From: Desulfatirhabdium sp964549995
Lineage (GTDB): Bacteria > Desulfobacterota > Desulfobacteria > Desulfobacterales > Desulfatirhabdiaceae
Reading direction: 5' to 3'
DNA length: 20,011 nucleotides
NCBI GenBank assembly: GCA_964549995.1
Contig: CAZJXF010000059.1
Location: 1 to 20,011 of the forward strand
Part shown: positions 1 through 6,721 of the stretch, piece after piece
Numbering within the stretch: the stretch's first letter is position 1
Layout: every line of letters begins with the position of its first letter
Translations under genes and position numbers: made by a program
The notes under the pieces: model-generated
What the model was told of the DNA's origin: nothing
Database searches by the model: none
The model's input: only the letters and a program-made list of their open reading frames with translations

Positions 1-20
1 GCGGCTTCAAACAAGTATCC

Positions 21-110
21 GATGCAACATCAAAAGGCGTATCTTCCCCCATGCTTAGGCCCGGAAATACCCCAAAATCGGGGGGACGGCGACTTTTTGC
101 GAGAGCATCA
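21..110 (-). repeat. Dispersed intergenic repeat, element A copy 1
   Basis: Read on the minus strand, this begins with TGATGCTCTCGCAAAAAGTC, passes through a CCCCGATTTT block and GGTATTTCCGGGCC, and ends near CCTTTTGATGTTGCATC. The same ordered blocks recur at 19918-20005 (closest match in layout), 5940-6016 (plus) and, truncated, at 2408-2461 (minus). The element lies just downstream of the polyferredoxin gene and in the same orientation. It has no coding potential that I can support. Its role is unknown; a REP- or MITE-type mobile repeat is the simplest reading. Confidence 0.75.
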
Positions 111-138
111 TGCATGACCAAAATAAAGAGAAGCCCCC

Positions 139-1803
139 TTACAGAAGCAGCCGATGAAGCGGGTTGCGCGTTTCTCCGGCTGCAATCACCCGAATGGCCG
201 CCGTTCCGGAAACGGGGCATTTGTTTTCGCAAATGCCGCATCCCACACAATGCCTGAGCAGCACCTTCGGAAGCTTGAGCGACATCGGAGCACCACTCGC
301 ATCCCGGATTTCGATCGTTTCGAAGACAATGGCCTTGGGAGACGTCGGACAAACCTCTTCACAAACGATGCAAGGACCGTTTCCGGACCAGGGCAGGCAT
401 CGGCCCCTGTCGACAGCCGCAGAACCGATTCGAATCGGTGTGTGTTTCTTTTCTTCGGGGGTGAGCGGCCGAATGGCCCCGGTCGGACAGATCTGGGAAC
501 ACAAGGTACAAGCCAGCTCGCAATACCCATGCTTCGGGACGACGATAGGTGTCCAGAAGCCGCTCCAACCGGCTTCGCCGAATGACGGCTGAATCGCATT
601 GGTCGGGCAGGCCTTCATACACAAGCCGCACCGGGCGCATACGGCCAAAAAATCGATTTCGTTGAGCGCACCTGGTGGACGGATCAACGACGGGTCCGAT
701 ACAGCAAACAGCCGCCCGTCTGCACGGCCGATCACAGGAAGGATTACGCCTGCAACCATGCCGGAAAGCAGCATCCGCCGTTTGGGGGCAAACGGAATCG
801 ACGAAGACTTCGGCTCGAAACGGAGGGAGATGGCCTCCTGCGGGCAAATGCGCATGCAGCGAAGGCAAAAGAGGCATTCGCCTGGATCACAGATGTCCGG
901 AGAGGTTGTCGATCTGGCCGAAGCCGGACATCCCATTTGACAGATTCCACAGGATGTACATCGCTTCGCATTCGTCACAAGCCGCAACGGCGCCCATCGG
1001 GAAACCAGTCCCAGCAATGCACCCAGTGGGCAGAGAACCCGACACCAGAACCGGGGCGAACGCCGGTTGATCCACAACAGCGTGAAGAAAAGAATTCCGA
1101 TGGCACCGGCTGTTTGATATCCGGGATAACCGTATCCAAACACCGGTGAAACGACCATTTCGGCGGCATAGCTGATCCAGTTCAACCATTTGGTGTCGCT
1201 GGCAGCCAGAGCGTCGAATCCAGTCTTCAGCAGAACGCCTATTCCGGGAAAGACGGCAAGAGCCAAGGATCGGAACAGCAAGCAGATCGGATCGAGAACG
1301 CCGGAAAGCTGAAGACCCAACAGCGCAGAGACGACGACAGCGGCAAGCACCGCATATTTCAACAACCGGGTGGTGGAGGAATTCCGCTTGTTTCCTTGGG
1401 GCTGCACCCCAAGAGAGGCAAGGTGGTGAAGTGTACCGAAGGGGCAGATGAACCCACAGAAGATTCGGCCCAGCAGTGTCGTCAGAACCAAGAGCCCAAC
1501 AGCCCATGCCGCACCGGACCACCAGGCTTGTCCACCCAAAAGGGTCGTGAGGCGAAGCAGCGGATCGATCCGAAAGAAGAAATCGACCGGATGCTCGATC
1601 GTAAAGGGGCGGGAGCCTTCCAAGACCATCGAATAATCGATCAGAACATCCGTGGACAGCCTTGTCTGAACGAGCAGCAGCAAACAATAGAGCAGAAAGA
1701 GGGTCTGGGATCCTCTTCTCAAAAAGAGAAGCGCTCGGGTGGAGGGAAGGCCGCGAGGCTCTTTCGCCGCGTTTTCCGTATCGGTTTCCTGATCCAATGC
1801 CAT
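139..1803 (-). CDS. NapH/NapG-like fused membrane polyferredoxin
   Basis: This 554-residue protein looks like a NapH-type membrane ferredoxin joined to a NapG/MauM-type ferredoxin. Residues 30-270 hold hydrophobic segments and the two C-x3-CP motifs typical of NapH/NosR (C116-C120 and C254-C258). Two [4Fe-4S] motifs follow (C282/285/288/292 and C310/313/316/320). A second half starts with KRRMLLSG at 341-348 and a hydrophobic stretch, reminiscent of the twin-arginine leader of NapG. It then carries four more clusters (C389-C399, C428-C439, C469/C478-C485, C519-C529). NapH and NapG normally pass quinol electrons to periplasmic reductases such as NapAB; that role is inferred here because no reductase gene is adjacent. 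The start codon has no strong ribosome-binding site, but the N-terminus fits. It is divergent from the gene at 1890. It could instead serve another periplasmic or membrane redox enzyme. Confidence 0.85.
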   Translation of the reverse strand: MALDQETDTENAAKEPRGLPSTRALLFLRRGSQTLFLLYCLLLLVQTRLSTDVLIDYSMVLEGSRPFTIEHPVDFFFRIDPLLRLTTLLGGQAWWSGAAWAVGLLVLTTLLGRIFCGFICPFGTLHHLASLGVQPQGNKRNSSTTRLLKYAVLAAVVVSALLGLQLSGVLDPICLLFRSLALAVFPGIGVLLKTGFDALAASDTKWLNWISYAAEMVVSPVFGYGYPGYQTAGAIGILFFTLLWINRRSPRFWCRVLCPLGALLGLVSRWAPLRLVTNAKRCTSCGICQMGCPASARSTTSPDICDPGECLFCLRCMRICPQEAISLRFEPKSSSIPFAPKRRMLLSGMVAGVILPVIGRADGRLFAVSDPSLIRPPGALNEIDFLAVCARCGLCMKACPTNAIQPSFGEAGWSGFWTPIVVPKHGYCELACTLCSQICPTGAIRPLTPEEKKHTPIRIGSAAVDRGRCLPWSGNGPCIVCEEVCPTSPKAIVFETIEIRDASGAPMSLKLPKVLLRHCVGCGICENKCPVSGTAAIRVIAAGETRNPLHRLLL

Positions 1804-1827
1804 TGACGGATCGCAATTCTTTTCTAT

Positions 1828-1835
1828 AGTATAAT
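1828..1835. promoter_or_regulatory. Overlapping divergent -10 boxes
   Basis: The 86-bp gap between two divergent genes contains a perfect TATAAT on the plus strand (1830-1835) and an overlapping TATACT on the minus strand (1833-1828). Neither has a convincing -35 box at 16-18 bp. A TTGACG at 1803-1808 is too far (21 bp) to be a standard partner. If both are used, the two genes would compete for polymerase. Confidence 0.35.
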
Positions 1836-1889
1836 CAAACAGTTTTGAATCTTCCGAACCATTTCCATCGGCATCCTGTGGAGGAGAAT

Positions 1890-2117
1890 ATGTCGAGTCG
1901 AAATTCCAACGCTGGTTCCCGCCGCACCAAGCGCGGTCAGGCCGAAACCGAATGTCACTGCTGCAGGAAGACCTATCGGTTCTGCTGGCAGTGCCGCAGC
2001 TGCGGGTTTGCCATCTGCCAGAACTGCATGAACGAATGGGTGCAATGGCTTTCCTGCAACGGAATCACCTGGTACTGCCCGGATTGCGGCAACATCAACG
2101 GCTTCGGCAATCAGTGA
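1890..2117 (+). CDS. Small cysteine-rich zinc-ribbon-like protein
   Basis: The 75-residue product has 11 cysteines packed between residues 22 and 66: C22, C24, C25, C32, C35, C38, C43, C46, C56, C63 and C66. The CxxC pairs are consistent with two or more zinc-binding knuckles. The first 20 residues are basic and polar (RRTKR), and the protein ends in GFGNQ. The ATG at 1890 is chosen because GGAGG lies five bases upstream; an in-frame TTG at 1845 has no such site. It is divergent from the polyferredoxin gene and convergent with the next gene. I do not recognise a characterised family. Zinc binding with a nucleic-acid or protein contact role is an inference from the cysteine pattern. Iron-sulfur binding is less likely but not excluded. 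Confidence 0.75.
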   Translation: MSSRNSNAGSRRTKRGQAETECHCCRKTYRFCWQCRSCGFAICQNCMNEWVQWLSCNGITWYCPDCGNINGFGNQ

Positions 2118-2142
2118 ATTCAGCAGCATCCGAAGCACATCT

Positions 2143-2328
2143 TCATTTCGCCTCCGGCGTTTCCCGGATAGCCCCTTCTTTCACTGTAGTCACTGTCTCA
2201 TAAACGGCCTGGTAAACACTTCGAAAAGCCTCTGGAAACCCGGACGGCGAAACCCTACCCGTTTCGATGAATTTGACGACGATTTCCTTGGCTGTTTTCA
2301 ACACCTGCTCTTCCATAGAGCCCATCAT
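2143..2328 (-). CDS. Small conserved-looking protein, unknown function
   Basis: This is a 61-residue soluble protein: an amphipathic helix (EEQVLKTAKEIVVKFIETG), a short loop (RVSPSGF), then a second helix (PEAFRSVYQAVYETVTTVKEG). The layout resembles the N-terminal part of MucR/Ros-type regulators, but no zinc finger follows, so I do not assign that function. The first of two adjacent ATGs (2328) is preceded by GAGGGTGG; ATG 2316, four codons on, would give 57 residues. The open frame continues upstream to 2511, but that extension crosses repeat copy A2 and reads like translated repeat, so I leave it out. The gene is convergent with the cysteine-rich gene, with a 25-bp gap. Confidence 0.6.
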   Translation of the reverse strand: MMGSMEEQVLKTAKEIVVKFIETGRVSPSGFPEAFRSVYQAVYETVTTVKEGAIRETPEAK

Positions 2329-2407
2329 TCCACCCTCTCTCACAAAATTTTGATACCCAGATGGCCTCGCAACAAGTCCATGAGTCTCCAGCGAGCCGCA
2401 TGAGAGC

Positions 2408-2461
2408 GGGCCCGAAAATACCCCACAATCGGGAGTACAGCAACTTTTTGCGGGGCCATCA
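2408..2461 (-). repeat. Dispersed repeat, element A copy 2 (truncated)
   Basis: On the minus strand this reads TGATGGCCCCGCAAAAAGTT, then a CCCGATTGTGG block and GGTATTTTCGGGCCC, matching the 5' half of the other A copies. The 3' half (GAGCATGGGGGCGGG to TTTTGATGCTGCA in other copies) is not recognisable here, so this copy is truncated or diverged. It sits 80 bp upstream of the 61-residue gene. Confidence 0.7.
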
Positions 2462-2560
2462 TATCTTTTCGCTTCATGCTCATAGCGGAAGATTTTCGCC
2501 ATCCCCGTCATTAGATACCCTGTCCATCACTCCAGGCTTTCGCAGGAGTAACAGGCCAAA

Positions 2561-2616
2561 CCGCCCACTACTGCCGACTGCCCACTGCCCACCGCCCACT
2601 GCCGCCTGCCGACTAT
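2561..2616. repeat. Heptanucleotide tandem repeat array
   Basis: A period-7 array runs CTACTGC, CGACTGC, CCACTGC, CCACCGC, CCACTGC, CGCCTGC (2568-2609), with degenerate partial units on both sides. The consensus is C(C/G)(A/C)CTGC. It lies 70 bp downstream of the kinase stop codon. There are no spacers, so it is not a CRISPR. Such arrays can change copy number by slippage, but no gene is read through it. Confidence 0.85.
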
Positions 2617-2686
2617 TTTCACGACAACAACGAGATGCCTCGTGCGCCGTGATACAATCGTAGGTGTTGCGCCCCATGCGGATATG

Positions 2687-5533
2687 TCACCCTTGTTCGA
2701 TCACCTTCCGAAGCTCCTTCAGCAGGCTCTCCCGGGAAAACGGTTTCTGCACCAAATGGCATCCGCTCTTCAAGACATAATTCATGTGGACAGCGTTCTC
2801 GCTGTATCCGCTCATAAAGAGGACCCGACAGCCGGGCTTTTGACTGCAGAGCCATTTGTACACATCCCAACCGCTTTTCCGGGGCATGACCACATCGAGG
2901 AGATAGGCCGCCACATCCTGCACAGCCCCGCTTTCGATCATCTCGATGGCTTCCTGTCCGTCTCGGGCTTCGATCACCCGATACCCGGCCCGTTCCAAAA
3001 TCTCTTTGGCCAGATGGCGGACTTCTTCACTGTCTTCCACCACCAGGATTGTCTCGTTGCCAAGGGGCACGGGATCCTTGATCTTGTTTCCGACATCCGT
3101 CGCCGCCCGCTCCGAAACCGGCAGATAGATCTTGAACGTCGTCCCCTTACCTTCCTCGCTATAGACATGGATCATGCCTTCGTGCTGCTTGACGATACCG
3201 TACACCGTCGAAAGCCCGAGCCCTGTACCCTTTCCGGTTTCCTTGGTAGTGAAAAACGGCTCGAAAATGTGATTCATCACTTCCTTGGGCATTCCACACC
3301 CCGAATCGGTCACGCTGAGGAGCACGTACCGACCGATCCGGGCCCATTCGTGCAGTTCGCAATACTGCTCGTCGATGAACACGTTTTCGGTTTCGATGAC
3401 GATTTCACCGCCTTCCGGCATGGCATCCCGGGCGTTGACGCAGAGGTTCATCAACACCTGCTCCATCATGGTCCTGTCGGCATAGACGGCACCGAGTTTG
3501 TGCCCGGAAATGAATCGAATACCGATATGTTCGCCGATGACCCGATGCAGCATTTTCAAGGTCGCCTCAATGACATGGTTCAAGTTGAGCACTTCCGGCC
3601 GCATGAGTTGCCGTCTGCTGAAGGCGAGCAGTTGCTGGACCAGCTGGGAGGCCTTGTTCCCGGCATCCAGTATTTTCTGGACATATTTACCGATTTCGTG
3701 CTCCGGTCCATATTTGGCAACCAGCAGGTCCGCATATCCGTTCATCACCTGCAGCAGGTTGTTGAAATCATGAGCGACCCCTCCCGCCAGCTGGCCCACG
3801 GATTCCATCTTCTGGGCCTGCAACAATTGCCCCTCCAACCGTTTTTCGTTGCTGATATCGAGGATGATGGCATGAAAAAACGACTTTCCTGCGATCTCGA
3901 TCGGGCCACTGAACACCCGCACATCACTGATGGAGCCATCGGCCCTTCGATGCTTAAACTCGCAATGGTTGCGCCGTCGATTTCGGGCGTTTTCCATTTC
4001 CTGTCGGACCTCTTGAGGGGTCAAGGTGTTGATCTCCTGAATGCACATGCCGGTCAGCTGCTCCCGGCTCCAGCCATAGAAGCTCACAGCAGCCTGGTTT
4101 GCATCCACGATACGGCCGGTTTCGGCATCGATCAGCAGTTCGATGGCGGCATGGTCTTCGAACAGTGCCCGGTAGCGCCGTTCGCTCTCCCGCAGTTCGT
4201 TTTCGAGACGCTTGCGATCGCTGATATCTCGGGTAATCGACAGAATATGAGGAACCCCTTCCAGTTCGATGACTGCCGCAGACATCAATCCATCCAGATG
4301 TCGGCCGTCCTTCATCTGAAACTGCGCCTCGAGGTTGCGAACGACGCCATCCCGCAGGAGGCCTTCGACCAGGCGTTTTCGATCCTCCGGATCGGCCCAG
4401 ATGTTGATGTCGAGCGAGCTTTTCCCGATAACCTCCTCCGGCCGATATCCGGTGATCCGGCAAAACCCCTCGTTGACATCGATGTACAGCCCATCGGAGA
4501 GACGATTGATATTGATGGAATCGGGACTCGTCAGAAATGCCTTACGAAACCGTTCGTCGGCCGCTCTCAGCAGGGCCTGCATCCGGCGCTCTTCCGTGAC
4601 GTCCTTTCCAATGGAGGCCGCCCCATAAGGCTCATCGGGGGTTCCCACCAGCACATTGTTCCACACGATAAGCCGTTTTTCCCCATTTCGGGTCACGATG
4701 AAATTTTCATGAACCTTCGGAAGGTTTCCCACACGGATCGACTCGAGAAACATGTGATGAATCGCCTTCCGATCTTCATCCGGCAGAAAGCGATCGAACC
4801 AGGAAGACCCGATGACTTCATCACGCCGCCACCCGGTCAATTGGAGCAGATAATCGTTGCAATAAGAAACGGTCCCGTCCGGTGTAATCATCAGAGCGAT
4901 CAATTCGGCCTTTTCAAAGATTTCCCGAAAACGCCCTTCGGATTGCATCAGATGCTCCTCGGCACGAACCCGTCTTTCCTCGGTTGAAAAGAACAAGGCC
5001 ATCATGGAGGTGGCCAACGGAAAGACGATCAGCACGGGAAGCCAGATGGTCTCGAGGATGTACAGCCCTCGAGGCCAGGGTCGAATCAGCAGCTGACAGG
5101 CGAGCATGACGATATGAGATACCAGACCAATGCCATACAGGTGTAGAAAGGAGAGGAGATCGGGGCGGTTTCGGCATTTTCTCCGGAAGGCCAGGCCGAT
5201 CGAGGTGCAGCATACAATGGTAGCCAGCCCCGCCCATACCCCGGCCCCGCCGAGGTACGCACGATAGGCTCCGGCCACAGTGATCGCGGAAACCGATGCT
5301 ACCCCGCCCCCGAACAGGCCGGCCAAGGTCAGGACAATGGATCTACCGTCATAGATGACACCAGAGTCGAGGCGAACCGGCAAATTCATCCCGATGACGG
5401 CGATCAGGCCGAAAAAGACCCCTGAAATCACCTTGTGATAGACGTTATCTGACTTTCGAAACCGGACAAGCAAACCATAGAGGGCGGACAGGGCGACCAA
5501 CAGCGCAGCGTTGTTCAGAAGAGCAAATAGCAT
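2687..5533 (-). CDS. Hybrid histidine kinase, 5TM-LytS membrane domain, 3 PAS, receiver
   Basis: The 948-residue sensor kinase has several parts. Residues 1-182 are mostly membrane-embedded and resemble the 5TM receptor domain of LytS-type kinases (YDGRSIVLTLAGLFGGG at 61-77). Three PAS domains follow at about 200-317, 325-440 and 455-562. The NtrB-like dimerisation/phosphotransfer domain carries the phosphoacceptor H588 in VAHDFNNLL. The ATPase domain shows N700 (N box), D743-SGCG (G1) and GKGTGLGLS at 768-775 (G2). The C-terminal receiver has acidic E833-D834, phosphoacceptor D880, S908 and K930. All catalytic residues are present, so it should autophosphorylate and pass phosphate to its own receiver. 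No output regulator is adjacent, so the final target is unknown. It stands alone between repeat-rich gaps. The start is supported by AAAGGA nine bases upstream. Confidence 0.93.
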   Translation of the reverse strand: MLFALLNNAALLVALSALYGLLVRFRKSDNVYHKVISGVFFGLIAVIGMNLPVRLDSGVIYDGRSIVLTLAGLFGGGVASVSAITVAGAYRAYLGGAGVWAGLATIVCCTSIGLAFRRKCRNRPDLLSFLHLYGIGLVSHIVMLACQLLIRPWPRGLYILETIWLPVLIVFPLATSMMALFFSTEERRVRAEEHLMQSEGRFREIFEKAELIALMITPDGTVSYCNDYLLQLTGWRRDEVIGSSWFDRFLPDEDRKAIHHMFLESIRVGNLPKVHENFIVTRNGEKRLIVWNNVLVGTPDEPYGAASIGKDVTEERRMQALLRAADERFRKAFLTSPDSININRLSDGLYIDVNEGFCRITGYRPEEVIGKSSLDINIWADPEDRKRLVEGLLRDGVVRNLEAQFQMKDGRHLDGLMSAAVIELEGVPHILSITRDISDRKRLENELRESERRYRALFEDHAAIELLIDAETGRIVDANQAAVSFYGWSREQLTGMCIQEINTLTPQEVRQEMENARNRRRNHCEFKHRRADGSISDVRVFSGPIEIAGKSFFHAIILDISNEKRLEGQLLQAQKMESVGQLAGGVAHDFNNLLQVMNGYADLLVAKYGPEHEIGKYVQKILDAGNKASQLVQQLLAFSRRQLMRPEVLNLNHVIEATLKMLHRVIGEHIGIRFISGHKLGAVYADRTMMEQVLMNLCVNARDAMPEGGEIVIETENVFIDEQYCELHEWARIGRYVLLSVTDSGCGMPKEVMNHIFEPFFTTKETGKGTGLGLSTVYGIVKQHEGMIHVYSEEGKGTTFKIYLPVSERAATDVGNKIKDPVPLGNETILVVEDSEEVRHLAKEILERAGYRVIEARDGQEAIEMIESGAVQDVAAYLLDVVMPRKSGWDVYKWLCSQKPGCRVLFMSGYSENAVHMNYVLKSGCHLVQKPFSRESLLKELRKVIEQG

Positions 5534-5536
5534 CGA

Positions 5537-5555
5537 CGGATGTCCTTTCCATCCG
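5537..5555 (-). promoter_or_regulatory. Hairpin presenting the kinase ribosome-binding site
   Basis: On the minus strand CGGATG and CATCCG form a 6-bp stem around a 7-nt loop, GAAAGGA, which is the Shine-Dalgarno sequence of the hybrid kinase. The start codon lies nine bases beyond the loop. Loop display may keep the site accessible or allow a protein or RNA to bind it; that function is inferred. Confidence 0.4.
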
Positions 5556-5774
5556 GTAAGAAAAACGGATCATCGCGAGACGTTCCTGTGAGTCGTTTCC
5601 GGGGCTGTATCCTATGAAGGATCCATTGTCTGAGTGCCGTTCATCATAGCCTTCTTTGCGTAATGCTTTCAAGCCAATCTTGCTCTTCCCCGAAACCGTT
5701 TCGGCTTTCCCCATTTTCAATCCGCAAATATTTTGATATGTAGCCTCGCAAGAAGAAAGGCGACTGCCATCCTT
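5556..5774. other. Noncoding stretch upstream of the hybrid kinase
   Basis: No gene is supported here; open frames on either strand look like chance. An AT-rich patch around 5724-5742 (AATATTTTGATATG) could contain a promoter for the kinase, but I cannot pick a -35/-10 pair with confidence. The stretch borders the MITE-like element at 5775. Confidence 0.4.
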
Positions 5775-5899
5775 GACGACTTCGCAAAAAGGCCGGATGC
5801 TGTGTCGTGCTGCATCCCTCGTCGTTGCGGCGTACGTCTAAGTACGCCTCACTCCTCGGGATTTGCACTCCTTGCCTGCGGCCTTTTTGCGAAGCCGTC
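5775..5899. repeat. 125-bp MITE-like element with terminal inverted repeats (element B)
   Basis: The left end GACGACTTCGCAAAAAGGCC (5775-5794) and the right end GGCCTTTTTGCGAAGCCGTC (5880-5899) are inverted repeats with one mismatch in 20. Inside are two hairpins: GGATGC/GCATCC (5795-5817) and GGCGTAC/GTACGCC around a 6-nt loop (5829-5848). There is no open reading frame of note. The layout fits a nonautonomous miniature inverted-repeat element. A related but eroded copy begins at 6581. I could not identify a clear target-site duplication. Confidence 0.8.
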
Positions 5900-5903
5900 C
5901 TAA

Positions 5904-5928
5904 TGATGGACTTTTTGCGAGTCCATCA
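5904..5928. repeat. 25-bp perfect hairpin related to elements A and B (element C)
   Basis: TGATGGACT (5904-5912) and AGTCCATCA (5920-5928) are perfect 9-bp inverted arms around a 7-nt loop, TTTTGCG. The motif GACTTTTTGCGAG-N2-CATCA also begins or ends the A copies at 91-110, 2442-2461 and 19918-19937. It therefore looks like a solo end of the same repeat family. It could also fold as a transcript hairpin, but no T-run follows it. Confidence 0.65.
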
Positions 5929-5939
5929 TCCTGGACGGC

Positions 5940-6016
5940 TTCTCAACAAGTCGCTGTCCCCCTGTGGTGTATTTCCGGGCCTGAGCATGGGGGCGGGTAC
6001 GTCTTTTGATGCTGCA
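5940..6016 (+). repeat. Dispersed repeat, element A copy 3
   Basis: This plus-strand copy runs from TTCTCAACAAGTCGCTGTCC through TATTTCCGGGCCTGAGCATG to CTTTTGATGCTGCA. It matches the 19918-20005 copy almost base for base over its 3' 45 bp. Its last bases create an ATG at 6016 in frame with cobO, but that ATG lacks a ribosome-binding site. Confidence 0.75.
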
Positions 6017-6066
6017 TGACAAGCGAAGAGATCGAGGTGCATCTTCTACAACTCGAAAGGATATCC

Positions 6067-6582
6067 ATGAAGGGATACGTACAGGTTTACACAGGTGACG
6101 GAAAAGGAAAGACAACAGCCGCTTTGGGGCTGGCCGTTCGGGCCGCCGGATCGGGGCTTCGGGTATGGATCGGTCAGCTGATGAAAAAAGGGGATTACAG
6201 TGAAGTGGCATCGATGGAACGGTTCGGAGGACTTGTCCGGATGGAGCAGTTTGGAACCGGAAAATTCGTCATGGGAAAACCCTCCGAAGAAGACATCCTG
6301 GCTGCATCCGAAGGGTTGTCCCGGGCCGAAGCGGTGATGGCCGCTGGAGAAGCGGATGTGCTCATCATCGACGAAGCCAACGTTGCTCTGGCCTGCGGTC
6401 TCATTCCCTTAGAACGCTTGCTGGCCCTCATTCGCCAAAAACCGGATCATGTGGAACTCGTTCTGACCGGAAGAGGCGCACATCCGCAGATCATCGAGGC
6501 TGCGGACCTTGTCACCGAAATGAAATGTATCAAGCATTACTACGAAAAGGGGGTTTCGGCCCGCAAGGGCATTGAAAAATGA
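6067..6582 (+). CDS. cobO: Cob(I)alamin / cobyrinic acid a,c-diamide adenosyltransferase
   Basis: This 171-residue enzyme of the CobO/BtuR/CobA family attaches the 5'-deoxyadenosyl group of ATP to the cobalt of a corrinoid in the cytoplasm, making coenzyme-B12 forms. The family P-loop GDGKGKT is at residues 10-16. VLIIDEAN (98-105), LTGRGAHP (133-140) and the C-terminal TEMKCIKHYYEKG-ARKGIE block (150-170) are family hallmarks. The length is normal for the family. The ATG at 6067 is preferred because AAAGGA lies five bases upstream and because family members begin just before the YTGDGKGKT strand. An in-frame ATG at 6016 comes from repeat copy A3. No other cobalamin gene is in the window, so it stands alone here. 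Its stop codon coincides with the left end of a repeat. Confidence 0.95.
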   Translation: MKGYVQVYTGDGKGKTTAALGLAVRAAGSGLRVWIGQLMKKGDYSEVASMERFGGLVRMEQFGTGKFVMGKPSEEDILAASEGLSRAEAVMAAGEADVLIIDEANVALACGLIPLERLLALIRQKPDHVELVLTGRGAHPQIIEAADLVTEMKCIKHYYEKGVSARKGIEK

Positions 6583-6709
6583 CGGCTTCGCAAAAAGGCC
6601 GGATGCTGTGCATTCATGGCATGCCGTTTCTGATGAGCAGAAGGGTTTATAGAAGCGGATTCGCCACAAGCCTTGACTTGGCTTTTCCGTTGGTTTATAA
6701 GAAGCCGTC
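6581..6709. repeat. Degenerate MITE-like element B copy abutting the cobO stop
   Basis: The left end GACGGCTTCGCAAAAAGGCC (6581-6600), plus the next ten bases, matches element B at 29 of 30 positions. The right end keeps only GAAGCCGTC (6701-6709), and the interior differs. The first two bases are the GA of the cobO TGA stop codon, so the element begins exactly at the end of the gene. Its right part overlaps a plausible promoter for the downstream tRNA. Confidence 0.65.
6673..6701 (+). promoter_or_regulatory. Predicted sigma-70 promoter for tRNA-Arg
   Basis: TTGACT at 6673-6678 and TATAAG at 6696-6701 are separated by exactly 17 bases. The tRNA begins 20 bases after the -10 box. The match to the consensus and the position are both good. 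The promoter lies inside the right half of the degenerate B element. Confidence 0.6.
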
Positions 6710-6721
6710 TTTTGAAATCAT

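Larger units (their letters stand above)
2329..2686. other. Intergenic stretch with repeats only
   Basis: I see no supported gene in these 358 bases. They hold a truncated copy of dispersed element A (2408-2461) and a run of heptanucleotide repeats (2561-2616). The rest, between the kinase stop and the heptamers and around 2462-2560, shows no clear hairpin-plus-T-run terminator on either strand. Confidence 0.6.

Noticed and set aside
1803..1835. TTGACG and TATAAT as a standard promoter pair
   Set aside because: The boxes are 21 bp apart, too far for a normal sigma-70 promoter, so only the -10 box is reported.
2329..2511. N-terminal extension of the 61-residue protein up to 2511
   Set aside because: The extension is translated from dispersed repeat copy A2 and lacks a ribosome-binding site, while the ATG at 2328 has one.
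2561..2616. Possible CRISPR array
   Set aside because: The repeats are 7 bp and directly adjacent, with no spacers and no cas genes nearby.
2642..4987. A 781-codon plus-strand open frame opposite the hybrid kinase
   Set aside because: The minus-strand frame encodes a complete, recognisable kinase with all motifs. The plus-strand translation shows no family motif and is explained by the codon bias of the true gene.
5445..5720. A 91-codon minus-strand frame upstream of the hybrid kinase
   Set aside because: It overlaps the kinase start in another frame, has no ribosome-binding site or recognisable domain, and runs through noncoding sequence next to repeats.
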